64,000 nt of DNA, taken from Membranipora membranacea (Eukaryota > Bryozoa > Gymnolaemata > Cheilostomatida > Membraniporidae). A program made the translations under genes and the position numbers. The stretch lies in contig OU612072.1 of the NCBI GenBank assembly GCA_914767715.1, positions 60,001 through 124,000 of the forward strand, in the 5' to 3' direction. Shown here one piece after another: positions 29,131 to 43,200 of the stretch. The notes under the pieces are model-generated. The model was not told where the DNA came from and ran no database searches. It saw only the letters and a list, made by a program, of their open reading frames with translations. The stretch's first letter is position 1, and each line of letters begins with the position of its first letter.

Positions 29131-30480
29131 GACAAAGTGACATGGTCATGAGACAAATACAATCTAGAACCAGAAGTTATCTTCTTATTACTAGCTGTAA
29201 AACTTCTTCAGCTATTAAAAGGATTGTTAAGTAAAACATTGCGCAGTCTTTGTTTAGTGCCTTATGATGCACAAGTAGTGTTATCCTCTAGTCAGATTTT
29301 TGTTAGTAATGACACCTCTGAACTCTTGTCTTATTGTGTGATCTGTACTGGACTGGGCTGATATGGATAGTGAAAATCTGTTTAGATTTGTCGTAGCAGT
29401 ATTGCAGCTTCAAAGAGCGTAAGTGAAAAGGCAATATGTGTTGTAATACCCAGGCATATAAACAATGATAGTAATAATATACTCAAAGTCTAGAGAACGA
29501 AAGGTCAGCTCGATCCTAGTTCAGCTAGGTAGGGAAGGTTATCTGTTAGCTACCACTGACTGTTTTGCTATATGCTGGAAAGAATTAAGCTATTTCAGGC
29601 ATGTGCGACATTGCTTCTTTTTTCCTACGAATAATCAACTCTTCTCCGTAACAAAGACTAGAGCACAGCAGATATGTCGTATGCTTTGTTACTTCACCGT
29701 CTATAGTTGCTCAATCTCATTTGATGCTCAATCTTTATATTTAAAGTTGTGCTGTCGGCAGCCTGAGATTTCAGAGCATGACAACTTTAGGAGGCGAACT
29801 GCTAAAAGAAATAGAAGGCGCAGAAATACAAACTAACTTTCTCATAGTAAGTGTATGTCCAGTGTCTGTTGAGTATTTATCAGGTTTAAAAGGCAAAGGC
29901 ATCTTTTAAAACAGTATTTCATGTCACTAACTGAGCAAATTGAGTTTATGAAAGACTGATTGGCTAAGGAATTACACTACTTTCTCCCTTCTCCCAACAC
30001 GCAGCCATAATCAGCTCACTATTAACGATTCTAATGTGCTGAGAATAGCCATTAAATATGGTCTAAGAAAAAAGGCAGTTGGGAGCGCATTAGCCTGTCT
30101 CGACAAGCTTTGTTCGGTGGTGAGGGGAACAAGGCTTGTCAGCTCTTGCCAGCGAGCTATAGAGAAGAGGATTTGTCCCTTCTTGAAATCGGGTAGATAA
30201 CACGTATAAATTTGTAAGGTAAACTCGAGTTGTCTTTCTGAGGAGACAACCGTTATAATCTTATAAATATCGGGATTCCATTTTCAGATCTAATTTATCC
30301 CAGGATTTGTTAGAGTTTTCTACTATTTCAAGAGGGGACTAGTCCCCTTCTCAATAGCATGCCAATGTGTTGGCTCTGATTGGTGGGTGGGGAGAAGAAG
30401 AGCTAATGTCAGGTCATTTGGTACTTTCACGAAAGTTTTTGCGACCTTGGCATTGCTTAACTTTTGATAAGTGGAAGTAC
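29131..30480. other. Intergenic DNA upstream of the gene
   Basis: No supported gene. A 123-codon open frame at 29465-29836 ends in an Arg/Asn-rich tail, has no recognisable domain and has no clear splice sites that would join it to the downstream gene. It is not called. The missing first exon(s) and promoter of the gene at 31013-59633 could lie in this interval or in the preceding 5 kb. Confidence 0.45.
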
Positions 30481-30501
30481 TCTTTTTGGCTGAATATAGT
30501 A

Positions 30502-30621
30502 TATCTAGGTAAACAATATACAATGGACCACACTAGATACACCCAGGACTATACACCAATCTATCTAGGTAAACAGTATACAATGGACCACTCTAGATAC
30601 ACCCAGGACTATACACCGATC
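30502..30621. repeat. 60-bp tandem duplication
   Basis: Two head-to-tail copies with a 60-bp period begin at TATCTAGGTAAACA at 30502 and 30562 and differ at only a few positions. Short open frames pass through both copies because 60 is a multiple of three. Confidence 0.9.
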
Positions 30622-30664
30622 ATCACTCCATGATTTGATTCATCAAGTAATTTAACTAACCTAG

Positions 30665-30985
30665 CTAGCATCAGGGCTATTAATGCTATCATCAAAGCTA
30701 TCAATCACTATGTTTCTATATGCATCGAAGTGAAGTCGATTTCAGAGCTTAGAGACACATGGGAATAACACTAAGGTTATCTCTCGCTCGCATTTGTTTG
30801 CCGTTTCTTCATTCGAATTTGGGAACCATGTTGATGCGGATCCGCGGCGTAAATCAAGGAATAGCGCAATGACTTCAATGGAGTATCAGGGCTATCAATT
30901 ATTTCATCAGGTCTATCGATGCTTAGTATCAGGGCTATTGCTAATATCATCGGGGCTACCAATGCCTAGTATCAGGGCTAGTAAT
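30665..30985. repeat. Dispersed TATCAGGGCTAT motif cluster
   Basis: Four to five copies of (A/G)TATCAGGGCTA(T/G), each followed by a related TAAT or CAAT segment, lie at about 30669, 30884, 30928 and 30969. The spacing is irregular. It looks like a decayed minisatellite. Confidence 0.5.
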
Positions 30986-31012
30986 TTGTTTGGCATTACG
31001 TTAACAAGATAG

Positions 31013-31257
31013 GTTTAGTTGTGAAACTGTTAAGTAATGCCAGCTATAGACTATGTAACTTTACACATCAATGTCATCTAGATGAGAACAGTGTCCGGGT
31101 CCCTATAGTGGTGGATTATCCACCACAGCTGGACAGTCAATATTTAATTTTACTTAAATTCATGTTTCATGATAGTTGTCTTCCCTTTAGTAACTTTACT
31201 GATTTTAACTTCTACAATCCCACCCAGTACAGTTCCACAACTATGAGAATTTCCATA
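31013..31257 (+). CDS. Exon a: N-terminal ectodomain segment (probable)
   Basis: The acceptor is AACAAGATAG before 31013 (phase 1 in) and the donor is ATA|GTATCA at 31257 (phase 0 out). The phase matches the next exon, which starts with GTT in phase 0. The frame encodes a beta-rich segment with Cys residues and N-glycosylation sequons (NAS, NFT, NFT), as in an extracellular protein. The two strands around the junction (MRISI then [13 protein letters not shown]) read as one hairpin. The domain was not recognised. The donor is weaker than others in the gene, so this exon is less certain, and further 5' exons must exist. Confidence 0.5.
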
Positions 31258-34200
31258 GTATCACATCACATATGCCAGACATGCTTTTTATAACTCTACA
31301 CATGTGGAATCAAGTCAGTTATTATTTTGCAACTGAAGCAGCCAGACCTTTTAATTTTCAACAATTCAAGAGAAACAAATAAAGTGCCATAGTAATCTTA
31401 ACCCACTGAAATGTAAGTGTTCTTGAGTTCTGCCTGCTGGCAGATCTCCCTGCCTTGTCATTATGTTGCTTTAGTGTACTCGGTTGTTGGACTGTAGCCT
31501 CCTGTGGGTTGTAGGTAGAGACTTAGTCAGAACCCCATCGCACCACTGAAACCATTCGCTTTGTTTCTTCATAAATAAAGCCCGCTCGGAGTATGGCGTC
31601 TCCACTTTCAGGATCCTTCCATTCGGGTTGGTGATGGTGAAGACACTGGAGTTGTATGTTTACCATTAATTCCTAGGTGGGAGCTGTATGATACCATTAA
31701 CTCCTAGCATGGAGCTGTATGTTTACCATTAACTCCTAGATGGGATTTGTATGTTTACCATTAACTCCTAGATGGGAGCTGTATGTTTACCATTGACTCC
31801 TAGGTGGGAGCTGTATGTTATCATTGACTCCTAGGTGGGAGCTGTATGTTACCATTAACTCCTAGGTGGGAGCTGTATGTTACCATTGACTCCTAAATGG
31901 GAGCTGTATGGTACCATTAACTCCTAGATGGGAGTTGTATGTTTACCATTAACTCCTAGGTGGGAGCTGTATGTTTACCATTGACTCCTAGGTGGGAGCT
32001 GTATGTTACCATTAACTCCTACGTGGGAGCTGTATGTTTACCATTGACTTCTAGGTGGGAGCTGTATGTTTACCATTGACTCCTAGGTGGGAGCTGTATG
32101 TTTACCATTGACTCCTAGGTACGAGCTGTATGTTCATGTCATATGATAGCCTTAGCTCTGTCCCCCTATCAGGGGCATCTTTTATCTTATATATTGTAAT
32201 AAAATATTTGACTGTGTGGTCAAATTAGTGATAAATTTTATACTATAGAGATAATGCAGTATTGTGAGTAAAATTATATTGATTGGAAATCACTGATAAC
32301 CAGATAATGATCAGAAAAGATATTCTGCCAATGAACAATAATGGGTGACTATTTACTGCTACTCTCTTGGAACTTCTTCTAACATTGAAACTACAAACAA
32401 AAAGCACGGCAGGTCGGTGCTTTTAACATCGAGGATGTGTTCTATCTACCCCCCCCCCCCCACATAAGACAAGCACGGCAGGGACAGTCTTATAGAGATT
32501 CAGTTGTTCAACTTTTTATGGCGAAAACAACCAACTCAACATATCTTTTGCACACAGGTTGATAAATCAGACGAAAAAAGATTGATAGTTGGTATGAATG
32601 TTGGAGAGCCTTATACTCATGAGGGATGTATAGGTTACCTCGATGTAGATGATGCTTCACAGTACGTAAAAGGTAAATTACTTTATCCTTATATTAACCA
32701 CCTCATGGAGTATAATACCTGTCACCTGATCTGTCACATGATATATATATATAAGCTATACTTATAGCTGTCTGTAGACATAGATGGAAATATATCTGAT
32801 TACACTTTGTTATACTTGCCATCATGTTTTTATTTTCATAAGTGATATATGGAGACTGCAGACGGGAACCATCGAGTCAAATGTTTATAAATAGTACCCA
32901 CCTGGGTCAGTTTGATGGAGTTGGTGAGAATGCGACTATATTCAAGCCGTCTGATCCATTGCAGCTCAGTGATGGTAGTATACAGTTTACTGATAGCGGA
33001 TACACTCTCAGGTTCATTCATGATAAAGAGGTCACAACATCAGTAGCAGCTATTTCTGAAGATGGTGGTAAGCCGTTGGATCAACCGATATGATTTCCAT
33101 ATCTGTATTCACTACCTTGATATCAATGTTGTAGATGTTCAGTGATTCTAGCAATGTTGTACGTGAGATGTCTGTTGTAGCTATTGTTTGAGTCCTTAAC
33201 TCCCTTGCTTCGTTGCTGTTGCTTATTGAAATGGCTGCAATAAAATAATATTTTCTTTCTCATGCCTTCACCCTGTTGTTTGCTGAGACTGACGTGTTTG
33301 AAGTAAAGTACCATTTTCCTGTCCACAGGCCACAAGACAATTCTTGATCACTTTTACCTGGAAGAACAAGACCTGCACTTCGTGACATCGGTGACCAGCA
33401 TGGTGAGTGAGTGCTTATTTACAAGTTCATGACAAGCTACAACTTCAGGTTTGTGTTACCCAATCGAAAATTCATTTCCACTGCACAAAGAAATTGATTT
33501 CATCCACACATTAAGTTATAGTAACTAAACAAAACTAAACAACATTTTGTCCAATTTAGTTGATTTTGGCACAGGTGGAAGACCGTCTAGAGCAGGGGGC
33601 CCAACGTTTCCATTGAGGGGGCCGCATCCACATATTGCAATGTCCCTGGGGGCCCGCAACCTCACCATAAATCGAAGACTCAAATATGAGTGTGCAGTAT
33701 TCTATCTCTGCAGTGGGCAACTTATTTATTGGAGCTCACTCAAATGCAATGGTTGGGGAATTCCTAAATACTGTGACTAGATTTAGAGCGTTTCTCATTA
33801 TTTTACAAATGAGGTATGTAATAACTATAGGGGTGAAAATTGGTTTTGTGACTACACGATTTTCTCAGACGGGTCGGGGGCCGCATAAAATTGGGTCGGG
33901 GGCCGCATGTGGTCCCAGGGCAACTCGTTGGGCAGCCCTGGTCTAGAGTGTAGCATAGAGCTGGAAAGAGTTGGTGCGTTTGAATTTTTAAATAAGGGAT
34001 CACTACGAAGGTGAAGGTGAATTATTTCCATCGTTGTATTCCTTCAATGCTTTGCTCTTGGTTGAGTTTTATTGCACAATGAAGCAACACATAATTATGT
34101 GCGAAACATGAGGTTTCTTTTGGGTGTCAGCTGAATCTTACTGTGACATCATAAAACACTAATCACCAATTCTGCAGTTTTCAAAATGTATATAAATGGA

Positions 34201-37200
34201 GAAAATATTTCATTAAAAGAGACTTTGAGAGTGGACACCACCCAGAAAATAAAAGTATTCTTCGCTCCTCAGCTCATCTGTGCATTGCGTGATTTATCTA
34301 ACACAATGAGGGCACCTGACATGATTTATTGTATTTGTTACATGCATCGACTCTTCAAGACGACAGCATGTAAATATGTAATTGTTTGACCACCATTAAC
34401 AGTCTGCATGCTCTTATTTCTAACAGTACGGGTGGTTTGATTATTTTTCTATGACAAAACATGGTGGTATATGCTGGATTTTTTTCTGAAAAGACAGAAG
34501 ACAGCAGCCTCTATTGATTATCAACAGGTCATTTTGCCATAGCAACAACTGTATAAGCCCTCAAAGTTGACTTAATGAACGCAGCAAGCAAAGCTGCTCT
34601 CTGGGGGTGACTCACCTCTTAAATCACAATTTGTCAATTATGAGTATTGCGAGTATTGATTTCATCTTTGTTATATGGTGGTATGTGACGAGTTTGAACA
34701 TGTTACTCATAATCTGTGGCAAATAATACAATATATTTTCCACATCTCAAAATCAGATTATTTTTTTATGAATGAAACAAATGTTTGGGACAATGTGGGA
34801 ATTCGCAGGATATTTCCACACCAGCTGCAATGAAGACAGAGTGAATTGTCTTCCTCTTGACAATGAAAAGACAACTTTGGCCATTTGATAGCCTGTTCTG
34901 TCACGTTCAAATATATTGTGTTTCATGATCAATAGTACTGCCATTATCCTCTGATTGTCATGCCCAGTTTTAGCTGATGGCACATTTTACACACTCCTGG
35001 TATAACTCATTGCATAATGCGCTAAGTGTGAATATTTTCATTCATTAATAACTGTTTTATAATGTGCATCGTCAAAAGTAAGAATTAAAATGTGTTGTTC
35101 TTTGTATGTGAAGAAAGTGCCAACCAATTCGATTGGCCAGATCACTTATTTATTGGAAAGTTGAAAACTGTGTTGCTATCAATATTTTGTTATATAATTT
35201 CTTAGCAAAACTCGCAGTATGCATTATTATAACATTTGACAACTGACAATATTTTGTGCAGTCTCTTATCAGCTAAGTGCCGCACAACTCAATTTTTAAA
35301 CAGTTTCATACCTTTTAGTATCAGACTCCTAAATGATAACGCCTTCTTACAGTAACTATAATTTTGCTTCTTCATTGATGATAAGCAATAAAAACAATCT
35401 CTATATAAACAGTCTCTATATAGGCGGAATCCCTTGATGGGGAAACACTAACATTTCTGGCTGATTAAGACATCGTTTCTGTTTCCGGTGAAAGCTTTGC
35501 AATGGGTGGTCATACAGTTTTCATACCTTGAACTGCCAATCTAAATAGACATTGATAATCAAATAATCTTGTTTAACATTATTGTTATAGCCCCAGTTGT
35601 TTGGCAGCCTTAAATCGAATGTACGCAAATATATATTGTGCTAGGAAAAAATTTGTGTCATTCCTGTAATCTGTTTTGCAGGGCGCCTCTATGGTATATC
35701 TCTCCGATTTCAGCCAATATGTGTTTCTGGGTACTGATGAGGTCTTTGAAGGTTCTTTGATTGGTATTGACCAGTTTGATCATAATCTTGTATGGACTTA
35801 TTTACCGTTCGGTAAGCTCATTACCTGCAGTTTTAATCATCAGAAGGCTTGCATTAATCTGTGAATTTATTGAGGATGTCAATGGGCTTACATGGAGGGT
35901 TTAGGAAGTGCAAACATGTGGCAGAAGGGATCCCATCTGTAACTTTTAATGTTGGGCATGAGAAACTAACATTTAACTAACATTAAACTAACATTAAACT
36001 AAAATTGCTTTATTCTTAATTGAGGGATATGGTTGGGCAATAAATTCAGTGGCAAAAAATAAAAGTCACCAAACATCTAAAAAAAAATTTTAATTTACGC
36101 GCAGAGCCATTAGCGATTTTCTCCATTGGAGACTTTCAAAACTTATGGAAGAAGGCTGAGATAACGCCTCTAAAGATGGTATTCAAAGATCTAAGACCCA
36201 TCTTGCTTCTCTTCCACCGTGGGAAATTAGCGGAAACAGTTATTTCCAATCACATCAAACATCAGTTCGCTTTCAAATCCCTCGGCACTACTGCTGCGTT
36301 GGTGAAGTTCTCCTCAGATACAACCACCAGTCTTGACAATATTGTTACAAAAGCTATTCACTCATTATTACTTGATTTTAGCAAAGCCTACGATCCGCAT
36401 GAAACAATATTGTGCAGTCATTAAATTACTCTGGCTAATATTACAGCCATCTGTCACCAAGCTAGTGCAGTGATTTTACGGCTACAGTCAGCAAAGAGTG
36501 AAATACAAAGGTGATTACAAACCATTGCAAGGTATCATTATGGGGGGGGCCGATACTATGGAATGCCTTTATCCATGACTTGACGCCAATCTATTCCCCA
36601 TATTAAATATGCTCATGCTTGACAGTATTATGATGCCCTAATGAAATCAGGAGTTGCCATAACCAACTCCACACCAAGCAAACCCACTATTGGTTTTGTA
36701 GATAACCATCTACAAAACGCGACCAATTCATTTTGCGGCTGGAGTAAAAAAAAACTCCATGTTATTGAATTCAGACCAATCGATGACCATTGACCATGAA
36801 GAAAACAATAGCATGTACTCCAGTGGCGATTTGTGACAAAGCCATCCAGCATACTTCAACAGCAAAGCTTCTTGACATGACAAAATTCTAAAAGCATGAG
36901 AAAACCGTAGACCAAACCTGCGCTACAGTTCGCGCATTGAATAAACAGGCAGGGGTGAAATCTCGCAGCTTGACTCTGTTTTATAAATCAAGGATTTTAC
37001 CTGTACTCATTTAAGCTGCGCCTAGTTGGTTTCCCCACACTTAAAAATCCGATCGTGAAAAACTGGAAAGACATCAGAAATGATGCCTGAGGCTGATCAT
37101 GCGGATGTAGATAGCTATGATAACAGACTTTCTATAGCAAACTTACCAGGGCTCTCTGTCTATCTTGACATGACTTGTCTGCCTTATGTAGCTAAAGCTA

Positions 37201-40200
37201 AATCTAGAACTAGCCACCCGCTGCAAAGCTATAATCCTGATCCAAACAACGGGAGAAATCACAAACATCAGGCCTGTCCGAGACACCGCTCAGCACTTCG
37301 AGGCAAAAGTGTTTTCTTTAAGTATATTTAGATGAACCTGACCAGTCTTATTATAATTTGTTTGATTGTGTATTTTTTTCAGTGTATTTTGCTTCATTAT
37401 TGAATCAATGTATGCATCATCATTATCACCATTGCAATCTGTTCAACCAATAATCAAATACGGCTAATAATCAACCTACCCATCCAGGCATTGTTTAGAT
37501 TCCTCACTACTGAAAACAAATATGTCTGAACACATCCATTCAACATAAATATGGGTACTGCTGCCACTCAGGGAAATGTCTACTTTGTACATTATCTATA
37601 GCTCACAGAGTTCAACAAGCAATCATTTCCCTGAGTGGCATGAGTAATTTAAGGGATATGAACGAATGCTTTAATTTCTACAAATTCCTTGGCATCATTG
37701 CCCAAATTGTCTACATCAACTCAAGTGTATGGTGATGATAGCTCTGATGATGTCACAGGCTACAATTCAACATCATTCTCCTCAACAAACTAGCACATCT
37801 TCACTTAGCTGTTTGAATTGAATTTTTTCAGGGCTCGGCTATTATGATATGAACAATCTAAGAGCTTCTTTCGAGTATTTCGCTGAGAACCCGCCGCCGA
37901 CACCGCCGCCGCAGCCTGGCTCGTTGAACTTTCCCCCATCAATGGATTTTTATGGTCACTACACGCGTGTATTATAGTAAGTAAATTTCAAAAGCACAAT
38001 CAGCAGTATTATATCGATATCATTATGATGTTGAGTGAGATGAACTTTGTTGAAATTTGAATGAGTTGTATCTGTCCCCAATGCAATTAATCAGACATAG
38101 TAAAGCTGTGGCTACACACGCCGTATTTTCCACAGGATTTGCGCACTTCTAGTACGGCCAAATGCATAGGTTAGCTAGGTTAGATCTGCCAGATGTCTCA
38201 GATGGGCTAACCAACATGTTGGTTCTATCCGTAGCGGTAGTCATAATACGTCTGGCTATTCCTTGGTTATTTGGGAAAGACGCGGGGCTTAATTAACTCA
38301 CTAAATAGTGATTGGTTTAATTCATTCAAGTTGAACGATAGGAGACACAAATTGTATTGTTATTGAAAGGAATAGGCCTAGCTAATAATAGGCGTGTGTA
38401 GCACCTTGCCCAATCCGTAGCCTTACTAAAAGTTCCCCAATCCTATGGATAGTACGGCGTTTGAGTAACTTTGGTCTAGCTTCGGGTCAAATGATCCGCA
38501 ACAAGTTTTATACAATATATGCAAGCTTGGTTATCAGCTTTCAGGTTTGTTTTGGATCCAACTAAAATTTCTCTCAATCAGTTGCAGAGTGGTAGCTAAA
38601 CATTTATACAAGTTTTCATCTTGTAGATTATTACTGAGATATATATATATATTTATAAATATTTATGGATCAGGGGAACATATCTGACTCTGAACAAGTG
38701 TTGTCAAGCATCTTAAAGGTCGCTGCTGGGGTGTCAGTCATTATATAACGTCAAAACTGCCAGAATTTTAGCTAGATCCAATAACCGTCACCTTTGGTCA
38801 TTTTTCATCGCCGTGGTCCTGCGCGGGTGATGGGTTTCTGCTTGATCTCAAGTTCTACCGAACTTCTCCATCACACTCGGTCTTCTTAACAATCTAGACC
38901 AAGCTATCCAAGGTCTGAGTTTACTGTATCAAGCTATCTTTGTTTTGGTCTACCCCTAGATCGCACTCCTTCGACTGTCATCTCTGACACTCTCCGGATT
39001 TCATCCTCACTTTCTCTCCCTCTAACATGCCCATACCACTGTATCCTTTCAGAGATGATGTTGTTCAAACACGCTGTCTTCCAGGTGTTTTGTCTGTCTT
39101 TCAACAGCGTTATGATGTCTATTGGTAGTTGGTCTGGCCCGTGGCTTTGTTGGGTTCATCTTTCCTATCTGGATGTTTATTTCATCTTCATTGATTTTGG
39201 GTACTGGCCCTTGCACTGGTAACTGCGGAGGCAGTTCCTCCCTGTACCTTATTTATATAACTGTTCTCATTTTTTTAGTAGACCATTAAAGTAATTTTCC
39301 CAGTAAGTTTTAATTTTAACCTTGATTGTCTACAGCATGATTGTCTACAGCATGATTTTCTACAGCATGATTGTCTACAGCATGATTGTCTACAGCATGA
39401 TTGTCTACAGCATGATTGTCTACAGCATGATTGTCTACAGCATGATTGTCTACAGCATGATTGTCTACAGCATGATTGTCTACAGCATGATTGTCTACAG
39501 CATGATTGTCTACAGCATGATTGTCTACAGCATGATTGTCTACAGCATGATTGTCTACAGCATGTTATTCGTGATTGTCTACAGCATGTCATTCGTGATT
39601 GTCTACAGCATGTCATTCGTGATTACAATCGTTGCAATCTCTATGTTTCTTGTCGTCTGAATCAAAGTTCTCACACTTTCTTATAAACCGTTATGTTTAA
39701 CTTTCAGTCTTACAACAGTGAATAATTATATGCAACACAACAATAATTTTTTCATTCAAATAATGATCCGTGGTTGTAGCTATTTGGCTTAGTGGGATTA
39801 GATAGGAACGGGGCTTGCGAATGACTTTGTGATTTTTGACTTTATAGCATATCAAAAAGCCAAAACAAGGCTTTAAAGAGAAAGAAAAGAATTTTATATG
39901 TTTTAAATGGGACAACATTGATTTAATAAAGAACGATTCATAGGAGGGCTGTAATAGGGTACAGCAAAGTGTTAATGTTCTCTATAGTCAAATTAGAATC
40001 AAATAGAATATAAAGTTAATAGAAAATGCAGCAGTCCAAAACCTGTCATGCATGAAATGGTCACCATATTATGAGTATAATATCAACAAGGTGAAACCAA
40101 ATGATAAACCCATTTTAAACCTATATAGGAATTATACATATTCTTCAATCATTTTCCAATCTTCCCGTACAAAATTGTTCCTGTGCTACAAATGTCAGAT

Positions 40201-43200
40201 TTTCTAATCCTTATTCAGAATTCTTCCAATCACATAGTTATGCTATCTGGAAGCTTTTGCTGAACTGAAAAGACATAGGAGTTATCTGTCAAGCATAAAC
40301 TTGAGTTCCAGTGTACCTTAATTTTGATGATTAATCTTTACCCAACTTATTGTTAAAAATTGAGATTTGGTTCAGAATCTGCAATGATTATAGATCATGG
40401 GTGGGCAACCTCTTTTTGAAAAAGGCCACATTTTATGCAGGCTCAGGAACTTCCTATTTTGTAAAAACTTTGTGTTAATTTTGCAGTATGTTTCAAAAAC
40501 CATCAACTAAACAGAAATACAGTTTACAGTTTATCTAATCTTCTGTGTGATGTAATTTTACATTTAATTTGATTTGGTTGGTTGCTTATATTTATGTATC
40601 CATGTGTGGCAAAGGGCAGGGTGGGTGCGGGAATGGCAGGGTGGGTGCGGGATGGGTGCTGTAGCACCTTCCCTACTGCATGGTAATGTATGATCCACTG
40701 ATTTATAATTCACAACTTAATAAACATGCTGTGGTATACCCATAGATATGAATATAACATATCAGTGAGCGAGTACACCAATCGCTGTGGCACACATCGT
40801 GACACTGGTATTTAACTGACTAAAAAACCGAGCTCGCCAAGAATAATAAGTGATCAGAATTACTGTATTCCTACAATGTGTAGTTATAGTGAATTGGTAT
40901 GAAAATAACTAATTACTGAGTAAAAATAAATTTTATGTTTAGGTTTAGGTTAAATATAAGTCGTTCATCAATCATTGATAGTCCATGTTTATGAGACTCC
41001 AGCTACGTGTGACATGATATTCAGCCTCATCCATGTAAACAAACATCTGCGATGTATTTAGCGCCCAAGATGATCCATCAACCTGTTCAGGGATGGGAGA
41101 AAGTGAATCAAATGTTATTACTATATTTTGAGAACTCCATTTTTATTTTCTCAGCTCTCCCCCCCACCCTGCTATGTGCGACACCTTTGCTGCCATATTT
41201 CGAAACGGTGCCTGTACAAATACAGAAAACATACTCTCAGAAGATGAAATGATTATAAAAAGTCATCCAAACGAGAAATTCAGAGACCAATTGTTCATCT
41301 CATCTATCGGTATCTCCTCCTGGCTTTATGAAGTCAACATTGATAACGGTATGTGGTATGTGGTGATATAGATAACAGTATGTGATATGTGGTAATATAG
41401 ATAACGGTATGTAGTATGTGGTAATATAGATAACGGTATGTGGTATGTGATAAAACCAATCTTACACTTGTTGTGAGAGATTGGTTTCATTACTAAAACA
41501 ATTCAGTGCTGATAAATTTATATATAGGATAATATCAGAGCATACATATTTATCTGTAGTCTATATTTATTCAGCCTCTTCATATAATTCATACTAGAGC
41601 TAGCTAACATAAAGCTAGCTAACATAAATCTAGCTGACATAAATCTTCAAATGACCACATCCTCTTTTGAAGGAACTATGACCAAGTTATGCATACATGG
41701 AAACCAAAGTGTAGACACAGATTATCCTGAAGAGACACAGTGTGAGATACTAGGAGATGTGACGGCTATGGTTTGGAAGGATGAGACTACCCTGCTAATA
41801 TATGAGAATGGGACAGGATTCAGAGAGGCTAAATTCAGTAAGTAGTCATTATCTCTCTCACTCACTACAGTAAGAGACAGACTACCCAATCATAGCAAAC
41901 ATAGACTACCCAATCATAGCCAGACATAGAGTACCCAATCATAGCAAACATAGACTTCCCAATCATAGCCAGACATAGACTACCCAATCATAGCAAACAT
42001 AGACTACCCAATCATAGCAAACATAGACTACCCAATCATAGCCAGACATAGAGTACCCAATCATAGCAAACATAGAGTACCCAATCATAGAAAACATAGA
42101 CTACTCAATCATAGCAAACATAGACTACCCAATCATAGCCAGACAAAGACTAACCTGGCCGGATCACTGTTTATATTATTACTCACACTTATATGTGATA
42201 TTTATATACTAGATAGTATATACTTGACCGGATCACTGTTTATATTAATACTCACACTTATATGTGATATTTATATACTAAATAGTATTTACTTGGCCGG
42301 ATCACTGTTTATATTAATACTCACACTTATATGTGATATTTATATACTAGATAGTATATACATGGACAGATCACTGTTTATATTAATACACACACTTATA
42401 TGTGATATTTATATACTAGATAGTATATACTTGGACAGATCACTGTTTATATTAATACTCACACTTATATAAGATATTTATATACTAGATAGTATATACA
42501 TGGACAGATCACTGTTTATATTAATACTCACACTTATATGTGATGTTTATATACTAGATAGTATATACATGGACAGATCACTGTTTATATTAATACTCAC
42601 ACTTATATGAGATGTTTATATACTAGATAGTATATACATGGACAGATCACTGTTTATATTAATACTCACACTTATATGTGATATTTATATACTAGATAGT
42701 ATATACATGGACAGATCACTGTTTATATTAATACTCACACTTATATGTGATATTTATATACTAGATAGTATATACATGGACGGATCACTGTTTATATTAA
42801 TACTCACACTTATAGGTGATATTTATATACTAGATAGTATATACATGGACGGATCACTGTTTTCATTAATACTCACACTTATATAAGATATTTATATACT
42901 AGATAGTATATACATGGACAGATCACTGTTTATATTAATACTCACACTTATATGTGATATTTATATACTAGATAGTATATACATGGACGGATCACTGTTT
43001 ATATTAATACTCACACTTATATGAGATGTTTATATACTAGATAGTATATACATGGACAGATCACTGTTTATATTAATACTCACACTTATATGTGATATTT
43101 ATATACTAGATAGTATATACATGGACAGATCACTGTTTATATTAATACTCACACTTATATGTGATATTTATATACTAGATAGTATATACATGGACGGATC

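Noticed and set aside
29465-29836. 123-codon open frame as first exon or small gene
   Set aside because: No signal peptide, no domain and no splice site with matching phase.
33547-34003. Open frames on both strands as exons
   Set aside because: They lie within the hAT-like MITE or run through its ends.
39275-39660. Overlapping open frames on both strands (CCRQS and MIVYS repeats)
   Set aside because: Both are artefacts of a 15-bp repeat.
40390-40700. Second hAT-like MITE
   Set aside because: A GGTGGGCAACCT left end is present but no inverted right end or target duplication was found.
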